This document shows, piece after piece, positions 18,728 through 28,400 of a stretch of DNA of 64,000 nt (position 1 is its first letter; every line of letters begins with the position of its first letter). The notes under the pieces are model-generated. The model made no database searches, was not told the DNA's origin, and was given only the letters and a program-made list of their open reading frames with translations. Origin of the DNA: SMWN01 sp965221455 (GTDB taxonomy: Bacteria > Pseudomonadota > Gammaproteobacteria > Eutrophobiales > Eutrophobiaceae); assembly GCA_965221455.1 (NCBI GenBank), contig OZ244890.1, positions 868,001 through 932,000 on the forward strand. Direction: 5' to 3'. The translations under genes and the position numbers were made by a program.

Positions 18728-20256
18728 CCGCCATTACCATTTTCCAGCTTGTGCAAAACTTCCTCCACGACTGCACGATCACTAAAATCCATTCTCGCTC
18801 CTGCAATCTCCTGATAGTCTTCGTGACCTTTCCCGGCAATTAAAACCGCATCATTACCAGAAGCAGAATGAATTGCCAAAGTAATCGCCGTTCGCCTGTC
18901 CGGTTCCTGTGTCAACCGGGCATGATCTTTTATGCCACTCACGATATCCTGAATAATTATCCCGGGTGCTTCATAACGAGGGTTGTCATTGGTTATGAAA
19001 ATATGATCCGCTAACGTTCCTGCAACCTTTCCCATTTCAGCACGTTTACCCCGATCACGTTGACCGCCACAACCAAAAACACAGAAGAGTTTTCCTGAAG
19101 ATTGAGACACCAGAGTATGAAGAGCTTGTGCCAGGGCATCGGGCGTATGTGCATAGTCAACGATGACCAGGGGTTTTCCTTCCCGGTGAAAAGATTCCAT
19201 TCTGCCCGGCGGACTTGTACAGATTGATAAAGTTGAAACTGCATCCTCAAACGGGATGCCGGATAAACAGAGCGTTGCCAAAGATGCCAGTAAATTGGAC
19301 GCATTGAATTCGCCAATCAGTGGCGATGTCAACGTACCACTTCCAAAAGGAGAATTTATTTTCAGCGTCATGCCCATCACATTACCCGCCGCATTGCCAG
19401 AAATAACACTACCGACTAAAACGGGGAAACCGTAATCATCATTACTCGCATTCAACGTGTAACCGACAAGTTCCATTTCATGCTGAAAATCCTCTATTAA
19501 CTCTCGACCAAATACATCATCAATATTAATAACAGCCTTTTTGACTAAATAATCGCTGAACAAACGTCGCTTTGACCGTGAATAATTTTCCATCGTATGG
19601 TGATAATCAAAATGATCGCGTCCTAAATTTGTGAATACGGCAATATCAAATTCAACTCCTGTAACACGATATTGATCCAGACCATGCGAAGAAACCTCCA
19701 TGGCAACCACATCAATTCCCTGTTTGTTCAGTTGCCCAAAAATATTTTGTAACGCCACCACTTCCGGGGTGGTATTTAGCCCTTTAGAGAGCTGACCAAA
19801 GGAACCATGGCCCAATGTACCTATCAGACCGCTTTTCCCGTGTCTTTGATGATCGAAAGCCTGCGCGACAAGATAACTCACGGTGGTTTTGCCATTCGTC
19901 CCTGTCACCCCTATCACATTCATATCATGGCTCGGGTGTCCGAAATATCTTGCAGCAATTAAGCCTGCCTGAGCACGCAACCGCGGTACTGCAATTACAG
20001 GCACATTATATTTTGGTATATCAGGGGGGGACTCCAACTCCAGAACGACAGCACCGGCACCGGCTTCTATGGCGGATTTTACATAATTCATGCAACCGGG
20101 GTTGTTATAGGCAATAAATAAATTACCCGGCTTAACGCTTCGACTATCAGAGCTAATACCTGTCACCTGGACATCATGTCGAATCGAAATATTCGCCAGG
20201 CCCCGTAACAATTGAGCGAGAGTTTGAGAAGTTGTGATCTCGTCCGCAGACATCAT
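18724..20256 (-). CDS. murE: MurE, UDP-MurNAc-tripeptide synthetase (meso-DAP type)
   Basis: MurE adds the third residue of the stem peptide. The P-loop GTNGKTT is at about residues 119-125 and the carbamylated-Lys region follows in the central domain. The DNPR motif in ITNDNPRYEAP is the signature of enzymes that add meso-diaminopimelate rather than lysine, so the wall is of the Gram-negative type. The 510 residues are normal length. Its ATG overlaps the ftsI stop by one base (TGATG). Confidence 0.98.
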   Translation of the reverse strand: MMSADEITTSQTLAQLLRGLANISIRHDVQVTGISSDSRSVKPGNLFIAYNNPGCMNYVKSAIEAGAGAVVLELESPPDIPKYNVPVIAVPRLRAQAGLIAARYFGHPSHDMNVIGVTGTNGKTTVSYLVAQAFDHQRHGKSGLIGTLGHGSFGQLSKGLNTTPEVVALQNIFGQLNKQGIDVVAMEVSSHGLDQYRVTGVEFDIAVFTNLGRDHFDYHHTMENYSRSKRRLFSDYLVKKAVINIDDVFGRELIEDFQHEMELVGYTLNASNDDYGFPVLVGSVISGNAAGNVMGMTLKINSPFGSGTLTSPLIGEFNASNLLASLATLCLSGIPFEDAVSTLSICTSPPGRMESFHREGKPLVIVDYAHTPDALAQALHTLVSQSSGKLFCVFGCGGQRDRGKRAEMGKVAGTLADHIFITNDNPRYEAPGIIIQDIVSGIKDHARLTQEPDRRTAITLAIHSASGNDAVLIAGKGHEDYQEIAGARMDFSDRAVVEEVLHKLENGNGG

Positions 20257-21965
20257 CAGTCAGTCCTCTGTACCGCAACTATCTGCTTATTCAATACAGG
20301 GAAATCATCGGGCGGAATATCGAGTAAGCGCAGGGCACCAGCCATTACGTTTGAAAATACCGGTGCGGCCACCAGGCCTCCATAATAAACACCTTGAGGC
20401 TCATCAATAATCACCACAACAATCAGCCTTGGATTGCTCGCAGGTGCCATACCGGCAAACAGTGATAAGTAACGATCTTCAGAATAACCGCCGCCGACGG
20501 TCTTATGCACTGTTCCTGTTTTCCCGGCAACTCGATAACCTTCTATCGAAGCCTTTTCTCCGGTACCTCCCGGTTTAACAACTATTTCCAACATTGCCCT
20601 GACTTGCCCGGCTATCTCTGCAGAAAATACCTGCGTTCCATTTACCGGTTCTGTCACCTTTAAAAATGAAACAGGTAACATCATGCCATCGGTCGCAAAC
20701 GGCATATAGGCTTGCGCCAATTGTAAGGCGGTCACCGAAATACCATAACCGAAAGACAGGGTTGCCTGTTCCAATTCAGACCAATTGTTATATGGATTTA
20801 AATGGCCCGGTGATTCTCCCGGAAAACCACTGCCGGTAATCTGACCGAAACCAGCCCTGGTCAGGGTTGACCATACATCATGCGGCTCAAGTGACAAGGC
20901 GATCCTGGTGGCACCGATATTACTGGATTTTTTTATGATTGTAGTCAGATCAATCACACCATAATCATTATGATCCCGAATCGTGTGGCCGCCCACTTTA
21001 AAAAAACCGGGCCGTGTATCTATTGTTGCTCCAATATCGTACAAGCCACTTTCCAAAGCCGCCGCGATGGTGAAGGGTTTCAACGTGGAACCCGGCTCAA
21101 AGACATCCGTTAACGCACGATTACGGTAATTACTGCTCTTCAAACCCGTTCTGTTATTGGGGTTATATGAAGGTTGACCGACCAGGGCGACAATCTCACC
21201 TGTTTTAACATCAAGCATGACCAGCGTCCCCGCCTGCGCTTTATAATGATTCACTGCAGCCTTTAATTCTCTGTAGGCAAGGTATTGAACGCGCTTGTCA
21301 ATGGCGAGTATAAGTTCATTGCCAGGATCCGGTGTCGCAATGCTTTCTATGTTTGCAATGACTCGACCGAGTCTGTCTTTCAGAACTTTTTTGCTTCCCG
21401 GCGAACCTTTAAGCCAATTATCATAGGCAAGTTCCACACCTTCTTGTCCTGAATCATCTATGTTCGTAAGCCCAAGCACGTGAGAAGTGACTTCGCCTGT
21501 GGGATAATAACGACGGTATTCTCTTTGCAGGGAAATGCCGGGAATGTCCAGCAACATTACTTGTTCCGCCAGAGCGGGCGCAACATGTCTTTTTAAATAA
21601 ACAAATTTTCTACCAATACGATCTTTCAACAAACCGGTTAATGCGGTTTCATCCATTTGTAAATATTCAGCAAGCTGATCCAGTTTTAGGCCACTATCCA
21701 TGACTTTTCGCGGAACTGCCCAGATGGAATTCACCGGCGTACTAATCGCCAGATATTCACCATTTCGATCCATAATCATGCCTCTATGGGCAGGTATTTC
21801 CACGATACGTAACGCTCTCGCGTCTCCGTGATTCTGCAAAAATTCTTTATTTGATACCTGTAGGTGAACAACACGAAAAAGCAACCCGGCCACGCAGATT
21901 GTAAAAATACCGAGCAGAAACCAGCGTCGCATCGGGAACTCAATTACTTTCACTGTTTCTTTCAT
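20256..21965 (-). CDS. ftsI: FtsI (PBP3), septal transpeptidase
   Basis: The class B penicillin-binding protein that cross-links septal peptidoglycan with FtsW. A membrane anchor spans about residues 16-34, followed by the PBP dimerisation region with RGMIMDRNGE (about 61-70). The transpeptidase domain carries all three catalytic motifs: STLK at 293-296, SSN at 347-349 and KTG at 482-484. The length of 569 residues is usual. It follows ftsL by 28 bases and is coupled to murE. Confidence 0.98.
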   Translation of the reverse strand: MKETVKVIEFPMRRWFLLGIFTICVAGLLFRVVHLQVSNKEFLQNHGDARALRIVEIPAHRGMIMDRNGEYLAISTPVNSIWAVPRKVMDSGLKLDQLAEYLQMDETALTGLLKDRIGRKFVYLKRHVAPALAEQVMLLDIPGISLQREYRRYYPTGEVTSHVLGLTNIDDSGQEGVELAYDNWLKGSPGSKKVLKDRLGRVIANIESIATPDPGNELILAIDKRVQYLAYRELKAAVNHYKAQAGTLVMLDVKTGEIVALVGQPSYNPNNRTGLKSSNYRNRALTDVFEPGSTLKPFTIAAALESGLYDIGATIDTRPGFFKVGGHTIRDHNDYGVIDLTTIIKKSSNIGATRIALSLEPHDVWSTLTRAGFGQITGSGFPGESPGHLNPYNNWSELEQATLSFGYGISVTALQLAQAYMPFATDGMMLPVSFLKVTEPVNGTQVFSAEIAGQVRAMLEIVVKPGGTGEKASIEGYRVAGKTGTVHKTVGGGYSEDRYLSLFAGMAPASNPRLIVVVIIDEPQGVYYGGLVAAPVFSNVMAGALRLLDIPPDDFPVLNKQIVAVQRTD

Positions 21966-21993
21966 TTAAAATCCAAACTCATTTACAAATCAT

Positions 21994-22257
21994 TCATTTC
22001 GAAATCAGTAACACTGAACTCGTTTCAGGCTCGATCATATGCAACTCGATTTTAGCAACAGACTCAATTCTCGCATCCGTCGCCCAGGTGCTCTGCTCCA
22101 GTTGCAAACGACCCCATTCCTCGTTTAGATCATCCCTGTCTTTTTCCAGACTCTGTATTTCCACGAACAACTTACGCGCATCATGGCGTGCAATGACGAT
22201 TTCGACTGCTGAAAAAAACACCGCCACTCCCAAAAGCGTCAAGCAAACAATTTTCAC
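21994..22257 (-). CDS. ftsL: FtsL, small divisome membrane protein
   Basis: An 87-residue bitopic protein with an N-terminal hydrophobic segment (about residues 4-21), then a charged coiled coil (about 24-57), the FtsL/DivIC layout. FtsL forms a trimer with FtsB and FtsQ and activates FtsWI. Sequence conservation is low in this family, so the call rests mainly on size, topology and its place between rsmH and ftsI. Its ATG overlaps the rsmH stop by four bases. Confidence 0.9.
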   Translation of the reverse strand: MKIVCLTLLGVAVFFSAVEIVIARHDARKLFVEIQSLEKDRDDLNEEWGRLQLEQSTWATDARIESVAKIELHMIEPETSSVLLISK

Positions 22258-23219
22258 GTTGCAGGACTCTCGGCTATGCGTAATACGGCACTACGTGCTC
22301 TCGGGTTATTTCCTATTTCATCTTGCCGGGCACGTACAGGCGATCCAATAACAATTAATTTTGGTTTGAAAACATCATGTGTCACAGGCACTTCTCTGGG
22401 AATATCCATGCCCTTTGCCTGATCACGCATAAATCTTTTTACCAGTCGATCCTCCAGTGAATGAAAACTGATCACCACTAACCTGCCTTTTTCAGCAAGG
22501 ACACTCATTGCCTGCAGCAAAACAATTTCCAATTCTTCCAATTCACGATTGATAAAGATACGAATCGCCTGAAACGTTCTGGTCGCCGGATGCTTGTCTT
22601 TCTCCTTCCGTGGAATTGCTGAACTAACCAGATCAGCCAGTTGTGTCGTCCGTGTGATGGGCGATGCATCCCTGCGTTCGACGATAATTCCGGCAATGCG
22701 TCTTGAAAATCTCTCGTCACCGTACTCATAAAGCACGTTGGCAATTTCTTCCGCAGATGCCCGGCTCAGCCACTCTGCGGCGGTCATGCCACAACTGTTA
22801 TCCATACGCATATCAAGATCACCGTCACGCATGAAACTGAATCCTCGTGCAGCATCATCAAGTTGTGGTGAAGAAACACCAAGATCCAAAAGTACACCAT
22901 CAACTTTTTTTGCCAGGTTCAATGCGTTCACCGACTCTTCCAGCCTTGTGTAGGAACCGTGTATCAATGTGAACCTCGGATCACCAGGCAAGGCTTTATC
23001 AGCGGCTGCAATCGCATCGGGATCCCTGTCGAACGCAAGCACACGACCACTCTCTCCAAGCTGTTGAAGAATGCCGCAACTATGCCCCCCACGACCAAAT
23101 GTACAATCAATGTACATGCCGTCAGAACGTATGTTGAGACCTTGCAATGTTTCATTCAGTAGTACCGGTGTATGTTTAAGGGCCGCATTCCCCGACCCTG
23201 CCAAAATGATGTTGGTCAT
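22254..23219 (-). CDS. rsmH: RsmH (MraW), 16S rRNA m4C1402 methyltransferase
   Basis: RsmH methylates N4 of cytosine 1402 in 16S rRNA using S-adenosylmethionine. The substrate-binding N-terminus KHTPVLLNETL and the SAM motif DCTFGRGGHS are clear, as are VLLDLGVSSPQLD and the C-terminal VVISFHSLEDR(L)VKRFM. I chose the ATG at 23219; a TTG eight codons upstream (23243) is possible but less like the family. It follows mraZ closely, the conserved mraZ-rsmH pair. Confidence 0.97.
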   Translation of the reverse strand: MTNIILAGSGNAALKHTPVLLNETLQGLNIRSDGMYIDCTFGRGGHSCGILQQLGESGRVLAFDRDPDAIAAADKALPGDPRFTLIHGSYTRLEESVNALNLAKKVDGVLLDLGVSSPQLDDAARGFSFMRDGDLDMRMDNSCGMTAAEWLSRASAEEIANVLYEYGDERFSRRIAGIIVERRDASPITRTTQLADLVSSAIPRKEKDKHPATRTFQAIRIFINRELEELEIVLLQAMSVLAEKGRLVVISFHSLEDRLVKRFMRDQAKGMDIPREVPVTHDVFKPKLIVIGSPVRARQDEIGNNPRARSAVLRIAESPAT

Positions 23220-23246
23220 TATCTTGTGTGATGCATCAGGCAATCA

Positions 23247-23705
23247 TCATAACGATAACGATCCAAGTGCATCAGAAGGCTCTCCCGAGTCATCACTAAT
23301 ACTCTCCAGCCATTGATCACGTTGTTCTCTCCACAACTTTTCATCCCAGATCTCAAATTTATTTCCCTGACCGAGTATCACGGCCTGCTTTTTGAGCTGA
23401 GCGTACTCACGTAACTCTTGAGGAATCAGGATCCGACCTTGAGGATCCAACCGACAATCCGTCGCATAACCACGCATCATCTGTTTGGTTCTGCGTCCCT
23501 GTTTGTCAAAATCTGATAATTCGGCGAGTTTGGTTTCAATCGTTTCCCACTCAATCAGAGGATATAACCACAGAGATCTATCCATCGGATTCAGAGTTAA
23601 AACCAGACATCCACCTGCTTCAGAAGACAAGCGCTCACGATATCGACTCGGCACTGCCAGTCGGCCCTTGCTATCAACGCTGAGTGTTCCAAAACCTCGA
23701 AACAA
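23247..23705 (-). CDS. mraZ: MraZ, transcriptional regulator of the dcw operon
   Basis: MraZ is an AbrB-like DNA-binding protein that represses its own operon by binding GTGGG repeats. The 152 residues contain two swapped-hairpin domains: DSKGRLAVPSRYRE (about residues 11-24) and the second copy LDPQGRILIPQELREYA (about 86-102). The start codon is TTG (23705-23703), preceded by a GGGAG ribosome-binding site seven bases upstream; no in-frame ATG lies near. An operator and promoter are readable just upstream. The weak start may help keep regulator level low, but that is inference. Confidence 0.97.
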   Translation of the reverse strand: MFRGFGTLSVDSKGRLAVPSRYRERLSSEAGGCLVLTLNPMDRSLWLYPLIEWETIETKLAELSDFDKQGRRTKQMMRGYATDCRLDPQGRILIPQELREYAQLKKQAVILGQGNKFEIWDEKLWREQRDQWLESISDDSGEPSDALGSLSL

Positions 23706-23732
23706 AACAATTCTCCCAAACTATCAATTTTA

Positions 23733-23757
23733 CCCACAATTGCCCACAATTACCCAC
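23733..23757 (-). promoter_or_regulatory. MraZ operator, three GTGGG boxes
   Basis: On the minus strand GTGGG occurs three times at exactly 10-base spacing (plus-strand CCCAC at 23733-23737, 23743-23747 and 23753-23757), each followed by an A/T-rich tract. This matches the known MraZ binding pattern. It lies between the predicted -10 box and the mraZ start, so binding should block transcription start or escape. Confidence 0.85.
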
Positions 23758-23763
23758 TCATGA

Positions 23764-23792
23764 ACTATAGGTATTTGCAAAGCCTGATGCAA
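23764..23792 (-). promoter_or_regulatory. sigma-70-type promoter of the dcw operon
   Basis: Minus strand: TTGCAT (-35, plus positions 23787-23792), a 17-base spacer, then TATAGT (-10, plus positions 23764-23769). The start of transcription would fall just upstream of or within the first MraZ box. No start has been mapped; the call rests on match and position. Confidence 0.65.
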
Positions 23793-23978
23793 GCAAACTT
23801 TGTGTTTTTATTTGGGAAATGTATCTTATTTAACAGATACTTAGCGAAGAAAGCACTGGAAAACTCTGAAGCAATGGATATTGTATAAATTAAACTATAT
23901 TTATATCATTTAGTTGTAATATATAGTTAATAATTTACTCGAAGTAATGATATATTTTCGAGCTTTCCTGCAAATGAT

Positions 23979-24368
23979 TGGGGAGTCGGCCTATAAGCCG
24001 GGTTCTGTTCTATCAGCAGACTGATAGAGGTAATCATTCATCTGGGATAAACGTCACCGTACATCTCAAGCAACCTACCCGAGGGCAACGCGGACCACGT
24101 CTTATTGCGAACAATGCACCCTTCTATTTGGTCTTGCTCCGAGTGGGGTTTACCCTGCCACCGATATTACTACCGGCGCGGTGCGCTCTTACCGCACCAT
24201 TTCACCCTTGCCATCCAACTCCGAAGACAAATAAATGGCGGTATATTTTCTGTGGCACTTTCCGTAGGCTCACGCCTCCCAGACGTTATCTGGCACTCTG
24301 TCCTGCGGAGCCCGGACTTTCCTCCCCATGTCAAAAGACAAGGAGCGATTACCCGGCCGACTCCCGCG
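23979..24368 (-). ncRNA. rnpB: RNase P RNA, bacterial type A
   Basis: The minus strand folds as RNase P RNA. The 5' GGGAGTCGGCC (complement near 24355-24365) pairs with the 3' GGCCGACTCCC (complement at 23981-23991) as helix P1. The universally conserved GAGGAAAGTCCGGGC segment lies about 40 bases into the RNA, and the 3' ACAGAACCCGGCTTA segment near its end. The length of about 390 is typical of type A. It is transcribed toward mraZ, as in Pseudomonas and other gammaproteobacteria. It removes the 5' leader of pre-tRNAs with the RnpA protein. Ends are approximate. Confidence 0.97.
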
Positions 24369-24379
24369 CTCCAGTTTCA

Positions 24380-24925
24380 GGCAAGCAAGGAAAAGTTGCA
24401 AGGGTGTTGTAAAGAATAAACGTCTTTCAAGGCTAACCGAAATGATACTGTACAGAACATATCAGCCTTAACCCGTCAAATGCTCGATCTGCATGACCGC
24501 GATAGAACCGGACCAATGGTGAATTTGTGACGATAAGCAGCAACAGGATCAAAACAGGTGGTATTGACCAGCACGATAGTACAGAGTTTTGGCACCTGTG
24601 CAGTCGAAAAAATATAACAACAGCAAACTTCCTTTTTACCATTTCAGAAAGTATAAAACCCCTAAAGTCACAGACCGACGATCACTCCATGCGCCAATCA
24701 GTTTGCTTTCCAGTTTATGTGCTGACCTTGTAATAACATGGTTTTTGTTGTTTCGAGCAGTGGCAGACCATATTCGTTATCTCCGCCAAGACTTTTCGAG
24801 AAAGCACCTTTGCATTCCTGAAGATTGAGATAGAGTATTTCTGAATTTTCATGGTCCTCTCTAATTGAGAGGTAACATGTCGTTGATTGAAGACTTTCAC
24901 TTATTTTGAAATTTGCTTCTGTGAA
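24380..24925. other. Intergenic stretch between rnpB and the repeat cluster
   Basis: A/T-rich sequence with no gene I can support strongly. The rnpB promoter should be near 24380-24440 but no convincing -10/-35 pair was found. A small minus-strand frame (24698-24931) is listed separately. The rest appears to be non-coding or decayed sequence at the boundary of the accessory island. Confidence 0.5.
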
Positions 24926-24931
24926 ATCCAT
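24698..24931 (-). CDS. Small hypothetical protein or gene remnant
   Basis: An open frame of 77 residues from an internal ATG (MDFTEANFKISES...). It is polar with a normal-looking amino-acid mix, but I recognise no family. A longer start at 24952 would fall closer to the repeat unit that begins at about 24926, so the true start is doubtful. The frame contains a short inverted repeat (CCTCTC/GAGAGG near 24856-24872). It could be a genuine small gene or the tail of one cut by insertion of the repeats. Confidence 0.25.
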   Translation of the reverse strand: MDFTEANFKISESLQSTTCYLSIREDHENSEILYLNLQECKGAFSKSLGGDNEYGLPLLETTKTMLLQGQHINWKAN

Positions 24932-25045
24932 GTGACCGCCTGAAAGCATCAACCCCTGCCGTCATTGCGAGCGAAGCGAAGCAATCCATGAGACCGATTG
25001 AAAACATCGCCCCCTGCTGTCATTGCGAGCGAAGCGAAGCAATCC
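24926..25045 (+). repeat. Two direct copies of a ~58-bp repeat containing a dispersed-type palindromic core
   Basis: Two near-identical units of about 58 bases (24926-24982 and 24983-25040) run head to tail. Each ends in the core GTCATTGCGAGCGAAGCGAA followed by GCAATCC (27-base cores at 24961-24987 and 25019-25045). The core forms a small hairpin (ATTGC/GCAAT). A perfect inverted copy lies at 25212-25238. Sequences of this kind are widespread dispersed repeats in bacterial genomes. Confidence 0.85.
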
Positions 25046-25208
25046 AGTGAGGTTTCAAGATAAGCCAGGATACCTTGAGATATTTGAAGATATGCAAAAT
25101 GCCATTGCCAGAGAAAAACAGATTAAAGCTGGCTCCCGCAAAAAGAAACTTGCCCTGATTGAAAAACATAACCCGGAATGGAACAATTTATATGAAGATA
25201 TTGTTTAA
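25023..25208 (+). pseudogene. Truncated GIY-YIG endonuclease (C-terminal remnant)
   Basis: The 61-codon frame reads into FEDMQNAIAREKQIKAGSRK and ends with LIEKHNPEWNNLYED, the distinctive C-terminal half of small YhbQ-like GIY-YIG nucleases (AIAREKQIK and NPEW...LYED). The GIY-YIG motif itself and the N-terminal half are missing. The frame instead opens inside the repeat core with a TTG codon, so the first residues are repeat-encoded. The fragment is enclosed by the direct repeats on its left and an inverted core on its right. Confidence 0.75.
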
Positions 25209-25211
25209 TCT

Positions 25212-25238
25212 GGATTGCTTCGCTTCGCTCGCAATGAC
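25212..25238 (-). repeat. Inverted copy of the 27-bp palindromic core
   Basis: The exact reverse complement of the cores at 24961-24987 and 25019-25045. It begins three bases after the stop of the GIY-YIG remnant, so the remnant sits between inverted repeats like the cargo of a small mobile element. Confidence 0.9.
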
Positions 25239-25355
25239 GGGGGGGGGGAAACTCGCAATGACTGGGGGGGGGAAACTCGCAATGACGGGGGGAAGCTCGC
25301 AATGACGAGGGGAAGCTCGCAATGACGGGGGGAAGCTCGCAATGACAGGGGGGAG
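25228..25355. repeat. G-rich short tandem array seeded by the repeat core
   Basis: CTCGCAATGAC followed by a G-run and GGAA recurs six times, with starts at 25228, 25252, 25276, 25296, 25316 and 25336 (periods 24, 24, 20, 20, 20). The first unit is the end of the inverted core. Runs of up to ten G differ between units. The array ends where the first cassette duplication begins. Confidence 0.85.
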
Positions 25356-25453
25356 GGGGTTGTTAGTGCCTGTGCTCAGCTTTCATGAGTCTCGCAATGC
25401 ACAGGTGGCAAGAAAAGCCGGTGCAGTGAGCGTCTATTCTGTCCATGCAGCCA

Positions 25454-28400
25454 CTACCGCAAGAGTGCCTCAATATTCGTCCTGACCTCATTGAACGATG
25501 GATTGCCCGGAATGGTATCAAGCAGGCCCACCGTATCGCGAATACCAAACAGATAGCGACCCAGCAAGAGTCCGTCACTCTGGTTAGGATCACCACCGCT
25601 GCCATCCACGTCAAGACGACCGCTGGCGAAAGCTCCCGCAATATTCGTCGTGACCGCATTGAACGAGGGACTCCCGGGAATCGTATCAAGCAAGCCCGCC
25701 GCATCACGAATACCAAACAGGTAGCGGCCCAGCAAGAGTCCGTCACTCTGGTTGGGATCACCACCGCTGCCATCGACATCAAGACTCACCGCCGCCATCT
25801 CCGTCACCGTCACGGTTACGGTGGCCGCCGTGACGGTACGATAGGTGGTGTCGGTACTGGTCACCGTATGCGTGAGTTGCACGGTCTCGTCGTCTGTATC
25901 AGCGTCTTCCACTCCCGTCACGGTGATGGTTTTGGCGGTATTCCAGTCGGTGGTGCTAAACATCAGTGAGGTGGGACTCACCGTCACAGCAGCGGCATTG
26001 GAATGGGTCACGCTAATCGTCACTGCCTCCGTCGGTGGGGTATTCAAGCGCAGTGTATACATGCCGGTACCTCCACGTTCATGGACTGTCAGCGTCGTGG
26101 TACTCACGGATACGCCCGGCGTGTCGTTATCATTCAAGGTCACAACGACGGGATCTATCGTCACGCCACTGGCATAGTCGGCATCTGTGCTTGTCGCTGT
26201 ATGCGTGAGTTGCACGGTCTCGTGGTCCGCATCTGTGTCTTCAACACCACTCACGGTCACCGTCTGGACACTGTTCCAGTTGTCTGTGGTAAACGTCAGT
26301 GAGGTGGCACTGAGGGTCACTGCAGTGGTATCGGGATTGCTCACGTTAAGCGTCACTGGCACGGTCGGTCGCTTGGTCAACGCCAGTGTATAGGTGCCAT
26401 TGCCGCCTTCGTCGACCGCCAGCGTGGTCGGACTCACGGTCACGCCCGCCGTCTCATCATCATCCACCGTCACCGCCACCGCACTTATCGTCACGGTACC
26501 CCCATTGTAGCCGGGGTCGGTACTGGTCGCCGTATGCGTGAGTTGCACGGTCTCGTCGTTCGCATCCGTGTCCTGCTCAGCCGTCACCGTTACCGTCCGT
26601 GGCACGTTCCAGTTGTCTGTGGTAAAGGTCAGTGACGTGGCACTGAGGGTCACCGCACTGGCATCGGGATTGCTCACGGCAATCGTCACCGGTGCCGTCG
26701 GCAGGGTAGACAGGCTTAAGCGATACTCGCCGGTCTCACCTTCATTGACCGCCAGCACGTTCGGACTCACGGTCACGCCTGGCGTGTCGTTATCCGTGAC
26801 ACCTACGGTCACGGCGGACGGGGTCAGCGCGGCATAGAGCGCATCGCTGCTGCGCACCGCATGGGTCAGTTGCACGCTCTCGTGGTTCGTATCCGCGTCC
26901 TCAACACCCATGACCGTCACCGTCTGCGGCATATTCCAGTTGCTCGTGGTGAAGTCCAGGCTGGACGGGGTCGCCGGACTCACCGTCGCCACATCGGCAT
27001 TGAAGGTTTGCGGCAGAATGCTCACGGTCGCCGATGGTCGGCTACCCAGCCGGATGTTATAGCTCGCCGTGCGCCCCTCAGTCACGGTCAACGCGGTCGA
27101 ACTCAGCGTAAAACCCGCCGTATCGTTATCTGTTATGGTGATGGCTATGTCATGCGTAACTACGGAACTACTAATTAATTGTAATCGCAGCTTCACCGTC
27201 TCATCATCTGCATTGTCATCCTCAACAGCGGTCACCGTTACCGTCTGCGAGATGTTCCAGGTAGAGCGAGTAAACCTCAGATTAGCCGGACTCACGGTCG
27301 CAGCATCGTTATCGTTATTGTCGAGGTTATCGTTATTGTCGAGTCCTAGAAAAACTGAGATCGACCCCCGAGGCACTTGGGTCGCCAACCTCACCGTAAA
27401 CTCGACGGTCTCGCCCTCATTGAGCGCCAGCGCGGGCGGACTCACGACGATACCCTGCGCGTCTTTATCCGTGACACTCACGGTCACGGCGGGCGGGTTC
27501 ACCGCGGCATAACCCGTATCGCTGCTGCTCACCGCATGGGTCAGTTGCACGCTTTCGCTGGTCGTATTCGCGTCCTCAACAGCCGTCACTCTCACCGTTT
27601 GGGGGACATTCCAATTGATTGTGGTAAAGGTCAGTTGCGAGGTTGCGGTCACCGCGGCATTGTTACTGCTCACGGCAATCGTGACCGCGTGCGTTGGCAG
27701 GGTATTCAAGCGCAGCATATACTCGCCGGTCTCGCCTTCCAGGACCGCCAGCGCGGTCGCACTCACGGCCACGCCCGGCGCGGCGTTATCCGTGACATTC
27801 ACGGTCACGGCGGGCGGGTTCACCGCGGCATAGCGCGTATCGCTGCTGCTCACCGCATGGCTCAGTCGCACACCGCTCTCGCTGGTCCTGTTATTGTCCT
27901 CGGCACCCATCACTGTCACCGTCTGCGCCTGATTCCAGTTATTCCTGGTAAAGGTCAGCGATGCGGTTGCGGTGACAGCCGGATTGTTACTGCTCACGCT
28001 AATCGTCACCGCGTGCGTCGGTGAGGTATTCAAGCGCAGCATATACTCGCCGGTGCCGCCCTCACTGACCGCCAGCGTGGTCGTACTCACGATCACGCTG
28101 GCAGCGTTATCCGCGACATTCACGGTCACGGGGGGCGGCGTCAGCGCAGCATAGTTCGCATCACCGCCGCTCACCGCATGAGTCAGTTGTACGCCGCGTT
28201 CGTTGGTCGCATTATTGTCCTCAGCACCCGTCACCGTCACGGTTTGGACGGCATTCCAGTTGATTGTGCTAAAGATCAGGGTCGCAGGACTCACGGTCAC
28301 CGCGGCATTGTTACTGCTCACGCTAATCGTCACCGCCACCGTCGGTCGGCTGCCCAGCACCAGCCCATAGCCGGCACTGCTGCCCTCGGTGACATTCAGC

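Noticed and set aside
23978..24419. Plus-strand open frames of 104 and 144 codons
   Set aside because: They lie antisense over RNase P RNA, whose conserved segments and P1 pairing are clear; the translations resemble no protein.
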